Of a DNA stretch of 64,000 nucleotides, positions 32,901 through 45,308 are shown in pieces. The notes beneath the pieces are model-generated. The model had not been told where the DNA came from and made no database searches. It saw only the letters and a program-made list of their open reading frames with translations. Source of the DNA: Ceratopteris richardii (Eukaryota; Streptophyta; Polypodiopsida; Polypodiales; Pteridaceae); contig CM035417.1 in NCBI GenBank assembly GCA_020310875.1, positions 103,042,647 to 103,106,646 on the forward strand, in the 5' to 3' direction. The stretch's first letter is position 1. Each line of letters opens with the position of its first letter. A program made the translations under genes and the position numbers.

Positions 32901-33768
32901 TTATCTGCAAGAGTTCTGACCTAAACTTCCCATCCATCTTTATTAAATAAAAAATACTAACCTCCTTTTTTATGGACTTGAGCAGTTTGGAAGCTTCTGA
33001 TTCCTTAAGAGCATGGGCTGCATTTGACTTATCAAAATCCTCATGAGCCCTGTTGAATGCATATTCAATGGCATCACTAGTACCTGTGAAATTTTCTTTT
33101 TGCCTTGTATCTGCACTTGTGGTGGCTTTGTCTTCAGACACACCTTTGTCTCTGTTTAATCCATTAATCATTGATTCTTGACCTATTTCCACTTGAGCCT
33201 TCCCCTTACTTCTTGTCTGCACCGTAAAAGATTCAATTTCTTCTAAATGCACCACCCTGGTAGATGGAGATGGCACATTGACCTGATCTAACACTTCTTT
33301 TTTGTGTACAGAAATCATTTGAATATGGGGCCCGGATGAAGAGACTTGATTCTTAGGACAACAATTTGTATAGTGGTCTCTGGCCTCTTGGCAGTTTTTG
33401 CAAGGAGGAACATTTTCTGGGAGAGTGCACCTACTTTGATAGTGCCCACAGTCTCCACATCTGAAACAAATAATTGGCCTTCTAGGCCCATTTCCAAAAT
33501 TATCCCTCTGTCTAGGGTTATAAGTGTTACCTTGATTGGGTGTAGCTGCCATCACATTTACTGGTGGTAGGGGTCCTCCTTGTGTCCAGTATGTTGTTGC
33601 AGGCATTCCCCTTGATTGGCATTCATGGGCCTCATGGCCAACTTTCCTGCATAATTGGCAAGTCACACTTAACAGAGGACATTCACTTACTATGTGACCT
33701 TGCTTGCTGCACATGGAACACCAAAGTCCACTCTTGATGCCACTCCCTTTGAGTTCCTGCAGCTCCTA
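32848..33768 (-). pseudogene. gag: nested element Gag, zinc-knuckle part
   Basis: In frame with the upstream coiled-coil part across a TAG at 33766-33768. It contains CSKQGHIVSECPLLSVTC, CRKVGHEAHEC and CFRCGDCGHYQSRC, plus CKNCQEARDHYTNC: three to four knuckles of CCHC type. A Ser/Thr and Lys-rich linker ends at KTTKFGGK near the protease frame. The knuckles would bind element RNA. Confidence 0.82.
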
Positions 33769-34624
33769 TCGCAGCTGGGCCAATTCCTGTGCTTGGGCCT
33801 CCTCCTCCTTTTGGAGCTTTAGTGCTTCAATCTCCCGTCTCAACTGAGCAACAATATTATCCTCCTCTTTGTAGGGCTTATTTCTTTTTAAGCCCTCCAG
33901 CTCCTTCCTTAGCTGGATCACTGGATCCTCCATTTCTGTACCATATGTTGGTTGGGAAGAAGTTGCTCCATACTGGTGCCTTATCTGCTCCAAGCGTGTG
34001 GCTCTGTTGATGAAATCCTCTATGGAGGTTGTAGGTAACACTAATTCCTTTATTTTGCATTGGGTGGCCACTGGTAGGGGCTTAGCTAACCATTTCTTAA
34101 CAAAAAAGTCGTGTGGTGGATCTGGCAATTTAGCCATTAGTGCTTTGGCCCTAGTCACAAACTCTGGGAACTTTTCTCCTGGACCCAATCTCAAATTTTC
34201 TAGTTCTTCTATGATAATCTCCGCAGTGTTGCCATGCTCGAAATGCATCTTTCATCACATCCCAAGTGGTAAAATGATTTTCAACAAACTGGCTGAACCA
34301 CTTATTTGCTAATCCCTCTAATGTGGCAGGGAAGAGAATCAAAAAGGCATCCTCCCTACCCATTAAGCCTCTAGTCTTACATAGTGCCAAAAACCTTCTA
34401 ATGTGTTCATCCGGATCCTCTTGAGCTAGGCCTTTGAAAGAAGGAAACTTTATATTTAATCTAGAGAGTAAAGTTTCCAAGTCTACTTGACCTACCATGC
34501 TCTTTACTGATGAGGTTGAAGATAGTGGACTGGAGGACCTTCTAACAACCTTCCTTCTTGTCTGCTTGCAGGTGACCCTCAATGTTTGGGACCGAGTTGC
34601 GGTCATGAGCAGCTCATAGCCCAC
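33769..34624 (-). pseudogene. gag: nested element Gag, capsid and coiled-coil part, frameshifted
   Basis: Starts MGYELLMTATRSQTLRV at 34624. The Gag (capsid) domain has LNIKFPSFKGLAQEDPDEHI and LEGLANKWFSQFVENHF. At about 34240 the frame shifts into HFEHGNTAEIIIEELENL. The second part ends in a heptad-rich segment (IVAQLRREIEALKLQKEEE), a likely coiled coil, before the TAG at 33766. One indel and one nonsense codon separate it from an intact Gag. Confidence 0.82.
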
Positions 34625-34752
34625 TTAATATGAGACACTTGATAAGAATATTTACCTTTTGTTTGATGAAGTACCACTGTAGTAGCACTGTAGACACGTG
34701 ACCTCTGCTATACTTTGCACTTGGTTTCTCCTAAGCTCAAATCTCCTTGGAA

Positions 34753-34772
34753 GTCCCACCATGCGTGCCAAA
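34753..34772 (-). other. primer binding site of the nested gag-protease element
   Basis: In element sense TTTGGCACGCATGGTGGGAC lies a few bases inside the 5' LTR (34776-35800). Different from the site of gypsy elements 1 and 2. Primer tRNA not assigned. Confidence 0.6.
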
Positions 34773-34775
34773 TTT

Positions 34776-35800
34776 TTTTAGGGGATTCTTAGACAACAAG
34801 GAGTTTGAGGGTTTGTAGGAGAAAAGGAAAAGACCAGGAAAGGAAATACACCTTGGAAGCTTCTGCCGATTGATTACAATAAGACAATTACAATGTTTGA
34901 AGCACAATACAAACCAATACTTCTGTGCACAATCCCACAGAGTGCTCAATGACAAAATACCAAATACCCCAAAGTCTTCTTGCCGCCAGCCTCCTCTGCA
35001 CCAGACCACCTGCTTCAAGCTTATCCTTGTGCACACCTTGCACCAAGCTTCCACAAAGGGGGAGGAATGAATACCTTCTATCGGCACGCGCACACTGCAA
35101 GGAGACCTTGAGATCCTTGGGGGACTAGCTTAGCACTCTCTGCACAATCCCTTAATCACTCTCCATGCACTCCTTCAACTCCACTTCTCTGCGTCGCACA
35201 CTGGTGACTCTTGCACTTCCCTCTCTTGCTTCACTTAGACTATGCTTCTCTTGCTTACTCTAGCATTGGTCCAAGAATAGTCCTTGCCTTGATTTGAGTG
35301 TGTCGATCACGTACGCTCCTAACTGCAAGAGTATCTTGGTGCTCACTTTGATGTCCCAAGATTGTCTTCACAAGTGGCAGCCAACGACTCCCTGTTTTGT
35401 CCTCTAGTGACTTTAGACTAAAACCAAAAATTTTAATTGGGGGGTCATACTTTCCCCTGTGTGTACACTGCCGCTTCACATACCTTCTTATTTCCTTTTA
35501 AGTCTTCACTTTTGCACATAAGAGAGGGTTCACTTGAACCTTCCAAAATACTTTAAAAACACTTTGAACCTTAGGGAAATTAGAGAAAATACCTCTGCAA
35601 CCTACAACCCACTTTCTCCAATTCACCCTTTGTGGACAATTAATTGTGCACTACCTATGCACTTTGACACCTGCACTTTAGCACTTTGACTTTGCACCTG
35701 TTGACTTTGACCTTGATCTTATTGACTTTGACGATTTGACTTTGACCTTTTGACTTTGACTGCAATTGACTTTGACCACATGACTTTTATGGGCTCAACA
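34776..35800 (-). repeat. 5' LTR (element sense) of the nested gag-protease element
   Basis: 1025 bp, partner of 29287-30314. The inner end reads TTTTAGGGG where the other copy has TGTTGGGGG, so the terminal dinucleotide is mutated. Carries a W-box cluster at 35684-35777 with at least ten TTGACY cores. Confidence 0.92.
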
Positions 35801-35805
35801 ATGTG

Positions 35806-37224
35806 TATTTGATCAATGGAAGGGAGCATCTCCTTAGAGCCCACTCTTCATTATAGGAAGTAGCCCCTAATCTAGTTACTGTCTATGAGTTACAAGATCC
35901 TGAATTCCCCACCATCATCACCTATTCGGACAAAAACCATAGGAGGTACTAGCCTCTAACGGAGTTAGAAAGAGCAGGGTTGAAATATCAAAACATTCCA
36001 GTGTTCCCCTCTAGATATCAAGCCACTACTTTGCAAAACCGTCAAGGAATGTTTCAGGATAATTCATATCAACAATCTGGACAAACACAACAAACACAAA
36101 TCCCGGTTAGACCCCATGTGCAGTTTGCTATGCCTGCAAATAATCCTAACTATCGGCCTCGGCCACCTGTTGACCCAAGGAATAGAATCCCTGTTCCAGA
36201 TAGACCACCTATGGTAAGAGGACCTGGTATACCAATAGGAAGACCAATTTTCCCTGTGATGCCTAGACCACCTGAAGCAGGAAGGAGATTAAGACCTATT
36301 CAAGTTGCCAAATGCATGAGAAACCATTATGATGGCTCTAGTGAACCTTACAATCATATAGCTGAATTCAAGCAAGTAATCAGAGCCGAACAAGTAGAAG
36401 ATTTTTTGATCCAATATGAATCTTTTGGTCTAACTTTGACAGACACAGCTTTAGCTTGGTTCCAGCCATTAGATCCTAATAATTTTCAAAACATGGAACA
36501 AGTCTATCAAGAAATGATTGAGGAATTCACTAAATCTGGGATTAAAAACAACTCGTCATCATTGGTCCATAGCTTTAAGCAAGCTCCTACAGAGTCAGTG
36601 AGATTGGCTGCAAGAAGATTCAAACAATATGTGGATAGATGCCCTATTGAAGAGAGGCCCACTCAAAACAAGATGGTGTCATTATTTTTGGAAGGGTTAG
36701 TGAATGGATCATTAAGATCTCTGGTATATGTGAAAAGAGTTCAAACTTTGCAAGAATGTATGAAAGAATGTATCGACCTAGAGGAAAATCTAGCGGAAGA
36801 CTTGAAAATACCTCAAGGTAGTGTGAAAAGTGAAGATTCCACCAGCAGCACATCAAACCCTAAGAACAATGTAGAGGAAATAGCTAACTTAGTAGCAAAG
36901 AAACTCAACGTTCAAGGATAGAGGAGCTACCCCAACAACCCAATGAGAGTGCCCATGCTTAGAAGATGTATGCATTGTGGAGGTGATCATCCCTCTCATT
37001 TGTGCACTAGGGGAGTAGTCGCACCACCTGCTTATGCCTACAATAGACCACCTATTCCGGGCCCTCTACAATATTACAACATAGAACAAAAGTACACCAA
37101 CCACAGTATAGAAAACTATCCTTACAATCGGCAATCAAGACTAGTACAACTGCTCATGAGACCTTATGGATACCCTCAGAGAGATCAAGGAGGAGAAGCC
37201 TTTAAATATCCTACATATCAATAG
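35806..37224 (+). pseudogene. gag: gypsy element 2 gag, main part after the nested insertion
   Basis: Continues the gag frame: stops at 35853-35855 (TAG) and at about 35949. Then a 313-codon stretch from 35980 holds the capsid domain: MRNHYDGSSEPYNHIAEFKQ, TALAWFQPLD, VRLAARRFKQYVDRCP, close to element 1. A TAG at 36919-36921 precedes the knuckle CMHCGGDHPSHLC (C-x2-C-x3-H-x4-C) and the degenerate knuckle motif NHSIEN, to the TAG at 37222-37224. Apart from stops the frame is intact across this part. Confidence 0.83.
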
Positions 37225-39945
37225 TAGGCACCATTACCACGACCTTATGCTAAAATTACACTCAACCACAACCGGTTTTAGGGCAACAACTGCCCCATCC
37301 TCAAAATGTTGTCTCAGTGAAAATGGCTCAACCTGAAGAAAACTTAGAGAGAGCAATAGTTCCAGCCACACCTTTGACTAGTAATGAACCATATGACTCA
37401 TCCTATGACCATAGTCAAGGAAACTATTCCAATTATGAGAGCTCTATGATAGAATATGGACAAATGTACGAACCATATACATATTGCATGGAAGCACCAA
37501 ATAATTCTTACGGATACGAGCAAGATTATGTGTCATTGATGTACACAGCTCCCAGAGCACCCATACCCCCCCACCTATGAACAGACCGCCTGTACCTAGA
37601 GGACCATGTTATAGATGCGGAGGTGATCATTATATCAGAGAATGTACACTACCAAACCCACCACCACCACAACGAGTTTGGGAAGGATACTGTAGTGATT
37701 GTGGTAAAGAACACCTTTTAAGAGATTGCCCCAAAAACCCTAAAAAAGTTAACTCGAAGGTGCAAATCAACGTGATAGAAGTAATAGAGTCATCTGGGAG
37801 TGATAAGGGGTACATCGTGGCATTGAAAGCAATAACAAGAGCTAAAGCCAGAGAGACACCAGAGAAAACTGGGGAGAATGACAAGAAAACTAGGTAGAAT
37901 GACCAAAGCAACAGAGAGGTGAATACAACCACACCTCAAAGAGTTGAAGACTCGGAAGAACTTGGAAAAAGTATCACAAGTAAACGAACACAGAGATGGA
38001 AGAATCGTAGAGATAGGATAAAGGAAAAGAAATTACAGCAACAGATGGAGAAGGAAAAAAATGAACAAGATCAGAAAGAAAAACAGAAACTTGAAGAAGA
38101 AAATAAAAAAGGAAAGTATAAAAAAGGAGAGGTAGGATCAGTTTTAGCAGATCCCATGCTAGAAGAGTTAGCCATGTGGATTCAAGCATACCAGGCACGA
38201 ATCAGAGCAGGACCGACCATTGAACAACATGAAAAAGAATATCCTAGAGGTGACTTAGAGAAAGAAAGGTTGGAGATTTGCAAGAAATTAATTGAAGTAG
38301 CTCAACAGACCTTAGAAAAACTTGTTTGTAGACTACCCAATTCACGAATTCCCGAAGAAGAATTCCAAGAGTGTGTCATCCCTAATGACCCCGAGAAAAC
38401 CCAAGAAGGTGAGACACATAATGAAAAACACTACAAGGATAAAAGGGAAGGATCCGTTGTCCCCGAAGTAGATGGAGAATGGCCTAAAGACTTGTGGGCA
38501 AGAGTCCAAGAAGACAGATGGAAGAAAGTGGAAGGAATAGAACCACCCTTTGAAGAGCTAGAAGCAGGAGGTGAATTAGAACATTCAATACCTGAGCTGA
38601 ATTTAGAAGGATTATTACCATTCGAACAAAGTGAAAAGGAGAATGACAGTGTAAAAGCTTTGCCAAATTACACAGGAGAATACGAACATAATTCGGAATT
38701 ATACTGCATTCCCTCAATAAGAAAAAAAGAACAGAACCCATTAGTCCAAACATCGGACATCATACAACACCTTAGAAAGGTAAAAATCCCTTGCACTCTG
38801 ACATTGGAAGAAATTTTGAAGGTCAAACCACACTTGAAGGAGAAATTAACCAGTCAATTGGAGATCAAGACGGAAGAGAAGGAGATGTCTGATGAAGTAA
38901 ACACAATAAAAATCCCAGTCGATAAGGTTGGAGATTTTAGTGAGGGAGATGAAGGAAACACGTGCCTTCCAATTACCTATAGGGGTTACACCACTAAAGC
39001 CATTTTGGATTCTGGAGCTCGAGTAGGAATTGCAACTAAAGAAATCTGGGAAAAATGGGGAAAACCAGCTCTAAGACCAATGCGCATGAAGATACAAATG
39101 GCAGACGGACATACCAAATGACCCTTGGGATTATTGGAACGGGTAATTTTTTCCACTTCTGGAGTTGAATTCGAGCACACCTTAGTGATATGTCAATTTG
39201 AAAGGGCTAGCAATTATGAGATGATACTCGGAAGACCCTTCATGAGACAGCTAAAGGTACTGCAAGATTGGGGAAAAGACGTAGTATACTTACAACATGA
39301 AGGAACAACCACAAGAATAAATCTCCACACCTACACGTACCAAGATGTTCCTCCCTTGCAATGGAATCAGATTCATAAAGAGGAAGACGAGTAGTCAATT
39401 CACAGTATAGGTTCAAGTGATCAATCATGGATGAACGAAGACACTCATCTATGGATATGCCAAACTATGAAAAAGGAGGAGGATAGAAGGAAAGGATGGC
39501 AGCAAAGGCAGGGAATTGCTAGATCTGTACAAGATCCAGCCTACATGCCTCAAATATTCCTAGATGAAGAATTCGAACCTCATGGTTGGATGGAGATTTT
39601 AGCCACTCTCGATGTATCTGTAAACGAAGATGTGATAACCATGAATGAATGCATTAATGAGGAAGGATATGATGTTATTCTATACGTGGTAGTTCTTCAA
39701 GAAGCTGAAGAAGGAGAAGTAATTGAAAAAGAATGGAAGGAGGATTATGAGAGCATTGAAATGGAGCAAGAGCAAATGGAAACAGAACGTGAAGATCAAG
39801 GAGTAAGTGTCATAGTTAATGAAATAAATCAAGAAAGGACACAGGAAGAAAAGCTTGGATTAGATAAAGCAAAAGATGATAAAGAAAACAAGCCTGAAGA
39901 CCAATTTGAAGTGCCTGCCCACTTCAAAAAATATGAAGTAGAATA
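37225..39945 (+). pseudogene. pol: gypsy element 2 pol, 5' part (knuckles, protease), truncated before RT
   Basis: A frame at 37317-37580 (ERAIVPATPLTSNEPYD) matches the end of element 1 Gag and passes through the site where element 1 has its TAG. Shifted frames then give CYRCGGDHYIREC, CSDCGKEHLLRDC, a charged region and the retropepsin (AILDSGARVGIATKEIW near 39000). A TGA at 39119-39121 stands where element 1 has Arg; ILGRPFMRQLKVLQDWG follows. Another TAG at 39392-39394 precedes the acidic linker (WMNEDTHLWICQ). The frame is left at FKKYEVEY, where copia B sequence starts, just short of the RT. Six or more lesions. Confidence 0.83.
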
Positions 39946-40649
39946 CTCAGCCTTACAACTGGAAGTGGCCACAATAGGTTGCTTCTTGCTCAACCAAGAT
40001 ATACATGAGCTACCAAGCATGAAGCAAAAACCACTGGTGGACACATGAGTGTCATCGCAACCAGCCCAATCTGAGTCAGAAAAAGCATGCCAATTTGGCG
40101 GTAGTGATCCCCCCTTGGGATAAAACAACCCAAGTAGTCGAGTACCACTCAAGCAGCGAAAGATGCGCTTAACGGCCTTCGAATGTGTGACTCCTAGGCA
40201 ATGCATAAACCTGCTCATCTGTGAGACAGCAAACTGAATATCTGGTCGAGTAATGCATAAGTAAATCAAGCATCCAACAGCCTGCTGATAGAGAACAACA
40301 TCAAATGCATCTCCAGCATCATGAAGACTCAATCGTAAACCTATCTCCATAGGAGTGGCAATAGGCTTACAGTCTTCGAGGCCAAAATGCTGCAATAATG
40401 TGTCAATATATTTCGTTTGACACAAAGACATTCCACCATCAACTTGCATAAACTGAATGCCCAAATAGTGATGCAAATGCCCCAAATCAGACATCTCAAA
40501 TAAGGCATGAAAATCAGCCTTAAAATCAGCAATATGCTTCTCAATAGGACCAGTGAGCAGCTTGTCGTCAACATAGACAACAATGATCAGAAGCACATCA
40601 TTAGCGCGCTTAACATATAAGGTGCTTTCAGTTGGACTGTTCTCAAAAC
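39946..40649 (-). mobile_element. copia B, RT C-end and RNase H fragment
   Basis: Minus frame from LLIIVVYVDDKLLTG (YVDD) through WHAFSDSDWAGCDD to SSCKAEY, over 90 percent like copia A by eye. It ends mid-RNase H at the gypsy 2 junction with no LTR; only a few bases (AGTAT/TATGAAGTA) could be microhomology. On the right it is interrupted by the LARD at 40655 within the ENSPTKST-like segment and resumes at 46781. Confidence 0.9.
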
Positions 40650-40654
40650 CATGT

Positions 40655-41308
40655 TGTTGAGAAAAGGGGAAGCAACAACCCTAACCGCCTCACATGGAAG
40701 TGAGAGGTTTCTCCAAGTTGGGGCAAAGAATAAGAGGAGAGGTTCACCCACGCTCATGGAGCAATGGCAACAATGGCCAACGTCACAAGGAGCAAAGGGG
40801 AACATCCTCCCAACCATGCACACACACATGCAAATCCATACACCAAGATCATCGCCTTGCACACAAGGAAACAGGAGAGTAGCAAATGACACCTTCTTCC
40901 ATTACCAAAATGGAGGCCAAGGCCATGGCCAAGGGACCTCCTCTTTACAAGAAATAGCCTCTATTTATAGGCTCAGCTCATTCTCCCATGTGCTCTTTTT
41001 GACTAGTCAAAAAGGAGCACATGCTCATATCTCTCTAGATCTTTTCAAATATTCCTTCCAACCACCCTCTTCAATACAAATATATGCGTGGGAAATCTAC
41101 GTGGGAAATCTACGTGGGAAATCTATGGATGTGTGCAAAAAGAGATTTTATTTGAAAAGGCTTCCATACCATAGACTAGAGGAATTATCAAAAAGGGGTT
41201 TTAGGAGAGTGTTCATATGGACATCTCCTAAATACAAAAAGAGATATTTTTATGAGGGCTAGAGGGTGCCATTGCATGAGGAAATTGTGGGCAACCCTTA
41301 TAACAACA
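40655..41308 (-). repeat. 3' LTR (element sense) of the LARD
   Basis: 654 bp, TGTTGAGAAAA to TTATAACAACA. One more copy of the 13-base motif GTGGGAAATCTAC (near 41090-41130) than the other LTR; otherwise nearly identical. TATA (CTATAAATAG on the minus strand) near 40972-40981. Confidence 0.94.
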
Positions 41309-41323
41309 CCCTCCTCCTCCTAG
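41309..41323 (-). other. polypurine tract of the LARD
   Basis: In element sense CTAGGAGGAGGAGGG, directly before the LTR. Confidence 0.85.
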
Positions 41324-41485
41324 ACTTTGTCGTCCTCGACAAAGCTAAGAGAGAAGCATATAGTGCCGAACTGGTCCAAGTTTGGAGTCTTCAACTCTTC
41401 AAATGTGCAGCAGTTCCAATTTGAATTTTGCAAGGCTGCAAATCTTTTGAATCAACAAGCCGTCTGCCTTCAAATCTCTAATCCA

Positions 41486-41615
41486 GCAATGCTAAGCGAC
41501 ACAATCCCCTAGGGGGGGCAGTCAGCCCAGCATGTATCCAAATTTGTAAGTCTTCAAGTCTTTCAGGCCTGCAATGCTGAGCGACACAATCCCCTTGGGG
41601 GGCAGTCAGCCCAGC
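41486..41615. repeat. 45-bp direct repeat in the LARD interior
   Basis: Two near-identical copies (41486-41531 and 41571-41615) of a segment with AAGCGACACAATCCCC and GGGGGGCAGTCAGCCCAGC, 85 bases apart. Confidence 0.88.
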
Positions 41616-44600
41616 CTCCTTCCCATGTGCCTTCACTCAAAAGCTCCAATACCTGAAAATTAAACATACACAACAAGTAGACTGATTTTTGAAAAGAAGC
41701 AGCCAAAAAATGTTAATTCCATTTTTAGTTTCCACTTTAGGGGGCATCCATTGCCACAAGACTTGCTCTATTAGAGAGAAGTTTGCATGAAAAACCGTCT
41801 TGCTCCTGCAAAGAAAAGAAAAAACCATAGTCCCAAAACAAGGAGTCCTTATCTGTCCCTTATGTCTCAATGATTCCATACTCTGTTATTTTCAAGTGAG
41901 AGTGGGACATTTTGCAATGTAAAGCATGAGATGAATGTAGCCTATGGTCCTGCCATCATTTATACTAAGCTTCTAGTCAATCAAGCTTGCAATTTAACAT
42001 GAGTGTTCGCTGCTCATAAAATCAATAGACAATAGTGCAACTTTATGAGTCCTATCATTTTACAAGCATTCATGAGATTCCAACAACTTATCCAACTCTC
42101 TTCCTGCAAGGCATAGTAGCAAATCATCCATAGGAGGTAAGAAGAATATGCCAAAGGTCTAAATGTGTTGGTCTGTAATGAATTTAAGCCTTAAATGAGG
42201 AATGTGGAACTAGAGAGTCACTTCCCTAGCAAAAAACAATCCCTCAAACCTTAAATAGTATAAAACGAGTCTGAATCCACACGGCGATTCATTCATCCTT
42301 CCAGCTGGTGCAATAATTTAAGCAATGCTTTACAAAAAAGTTCTCTTTGAAATAGGGCACCTCAAGCTTGAGTTCCAAGTCCAAGCTCCACTCCTCAAGC
42401 ATCAAGCTTGGAAGTTCTCCTAATGCAGCCAAAACTCCCATATTTTTGAGAGCTCCTACAAAACACTTTGGATATGTACATAATCTTCCCCAAATGGAGC
42501 AGTCAGACACACCCCATTGAAAGCATAATTCCAAGTTGCATTATCCAAGCCTACAAAACATAAAGATCATGGCACACTCAAGAGACACAATTCATAGTTA
42601 CACCTCCCATTCTGTGATGGCCCCAAATTTATCAAGGCTCTCAATTTATCCTTAATATAGTATCAATCCAAAGCATCAAAAATTGTTTGGGAATATCTTC
42701 CAAGTGAAGATTGGAGATGGATATCTTCTCTAAGTGTGGAAATCATAGACTTCCCAATGTAAGCATAGCTACTGCAATCACAGTGCATAGGGCCCTGAAA
42801 TTATTCAAGAAGCCTTCCTCCCATAAGGGCATGTAGTGCATACCTCAATCCTCAACCGATGGAATTATCAAGGCAGTTGGGGAACATTACGGATTTCCAT
42901 GTAAGCCTATCCTTTTGAAAATCAAGAATGATTAAGAGAAAAAGCCAATCAATCTTATGTGCCTCCCTAATGTGCTAAAAAACTATAACAATGCATCTGT
43001 GTACTCTCCTGGAATTTCAAGTGCAGGCATTTCAATCGTTCGACTCTTTAATTACAAATTTTGAGTTGTAAGCTGTGGAGTTTTGGACATAAACCCAACC
43101 TTATACCAACATTTCTACATTTACTCAGTAGTCATTTATTCAGTAGTCAAAGTATTCAAATGGGGCCCGATTTGTCATAGAACCAAAACTTCCGCCTGTA
43201 ATAACATGAAAAAGAGAAATTTGCAACTTTGTACTTGAAAACTTGAGATAGAACACACATATGATGTTTTACATGCCTTTTAATTTCAGTGATTTGTAAC
43301 TTATTAGAAAAATCCGTTTAAGCAAGACTTGAGGCAGTTTCTTACCTAACCTATTAGCCAAGAATCCCTAGTTCATTTGATCTCATATGAATTCTTCAAA
43401 TAGGCTTGATTAAAATGCAATACGCATAGATGTGTATGTGCACATAGGTCTCTATGCATATTATCTGTGTTGATGAGTACCTTTGATTCCATAAGAAAGA
43501 GTTACCACTTCTGCAAGAAAAACAACACTGAGCATGAAGCATTTAAAAATCAATCACAATAATCAGGAAAGTCCTCCTTTAGAAATAGCTATTATAAAAG
43601 ACTCATTACAGAAATTCATAGTCACAGATACAAAAAGATTGTTCTCCCATGGTAGTAATGTGGTTCATGTTGTAATGGAGAGATAATCTTTTGCATGATA
43701 GATGAACAGTAGATTCTTGGTTGTGGCCATGCTTGGGCACCAAATTTGCAGCCATATGCAGATTCTTCCACACTCAAATGGTCAAAGGGGAGTCAGGTTT
43801 CCAGATCGCAGGTCATGCCACAGAGAATGAAGGAAGATCGGTTCTTGACCCCAAGGAGAGAAAGCAAGGTTCAACTTAGCATAGTAACTTTGAGCAAGAA
43901 GGCTCAACCAGACCTGAGAGAGAAGGCGTTCAACCCCTTCCTCAAGGGTGGATGACAAGGTGAAGCTTATTCATGAAAAATACTGGGGAGGAAACTTCAA
44001 CCCTGAGCTATAGCAAAAGTACAGGGAAGCATGAACGCATTGGTACCAACCTCCAACAATCGTCACAATGATATGCACTAAATTACCAGAGACAGCACAG
44101 CGTCGAAAAAATCCAATACCTTGGACATAGTAGTGAACATGGAAAGGTTACGGGCATCAAACACATTGATCACATTAGTGTCACCAATCTGAACCTAACC
44201 TTTGGAATATAAGTTGTTGGGCAGCATCCTGCACCCTGCAGAGCAACATCACAAAAGCAAACATAGGTTGGCCCAAAGCATAACTAAGGGATGGCACACA
44301 GTCGTTGCAGAGAGGGAAAAGGAGCATCTTTAAAACCCCAAGAAGAAAGGTCAAGAGGGTTGAGCTGAACCAGTTTTGCATCCGAAGTAGGTAGGGAGTG
44401 TAGCTCGACCTGCAAGAAGAGGAAGACAGAGGGAAACGTTGGAGTGGGAAAGGGGTTGTACACTCCTTCCTACCCCGTATGGACTATGCGAGTAAGGAGA
44501 GAGTGGAAGGGAGAGTTAATAACCTTCCCCTACTGCCCTTTGTGCACGTCTTGACAGGGCGTGCCACAGATGGAGGAAGGGTGAAACCAAATATGCGCCA

Positions 44601-45308
44601 ATGAAAAAATGTATATCATGGGTGATGAGAGAGACCAAAGAGGGCCGTGCACATAAGACCTTGTCTCATCACATCTAGAAGATGAAAGCACAAATATCGG
44701 TTTGCCGACATATTCTGAATGAAATAACACCCCAAGTTCAACATATCAGCCAGGCAAGGAAGCAGCAGACAATAAAAATGATAATGTCGAAATGCGTAAG
44801 AGCATTGATTCTGATGTCTGGACAAATGGCTGACAAGAACAGAGATACAAGCATATATTATCATTGGACACGATCAGATCCTCTGAGAATTCTTCAAAGA
44901 ACACCCTGGCCGCACATGGCGGAGTCGTTGCATCTTGATGGGAAGAGTGTTTGCATGATGCCATGGCCACACTTGGAGAGAATCATATCATGATGAGATG
45001 CAGAGAACATACACACGTCGGCAAGACAGATTGGAGGAGATGAGTGCGCCAAGTCCTGAGTGAGATGCTTCTTTTGCGAAGGTGCGTTGAGGCAACCATT
45101 CATCCAATGACCAAATAATTTGGCATAGCCACAAGATTGGGACTGGATTCGTACATCAATGCAACAGCAAAGCAGAGGACCCGATTGCGCATCCCCACCA
45201 CGGAGGCACACACTGAGAGAAATAGGAATCGATGGAGCTACTGAGAGCACCAGAATTCAGGGCACAGGTGTCTTCGAATCCTCAGATGGCCGAGGAAGCA
45301 AGATGGCA

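Larger units (their letters stand above)
29287..35800 (-). mobile_element. non-autonomous gag-protease LTR element (TR-GAG type), complete with target duplication
   Basis: Two LTRs of 1028 and 1025 bp flanked by ATGTG (29282-29286 and 35801-35805) inside element 2 gag. Internal ORFs on the minus strand encode only Gag and an aspartic protease; no RT, RNase H or integrase is found in the 4.4-kb interior. The interior between protease and 3' LTR (30315-31979) is simple sequence. The LTRs are very similar with a few percent difference including a 3-base indel, so it is younger than element 2. It would need a partner element's RT and integrase. Confidence 0.92.
26487..39945 (+). mobile_element. 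Ty3/gypsy LTR retrotransposon, element 2 (3' end lost)
   Basis: Same lineage as element 1 in the plus orientation: LTR, primer binding site, leader with CG-rich repeats, gag, knuckles, protease. It is split in gag by the 29287-35800 insertion and stops just before the RT at about 39945, where minus-strand copia B begins with no LTR on either side. RT, RNase H, integrase and 3' LTR are missing. The left LTR start is uncertain because its partner is absent. Many stops sit at codons where element 1 has Gln or Arg. Confidence 0.82.

Noticed and set aside
40651..41262. Plus-strand ORF of about 200 codons in both LARD LTRs
   Set aside because: It is antisense to the element, has no family resemblance, and appears twice only because the LTRs are copies.
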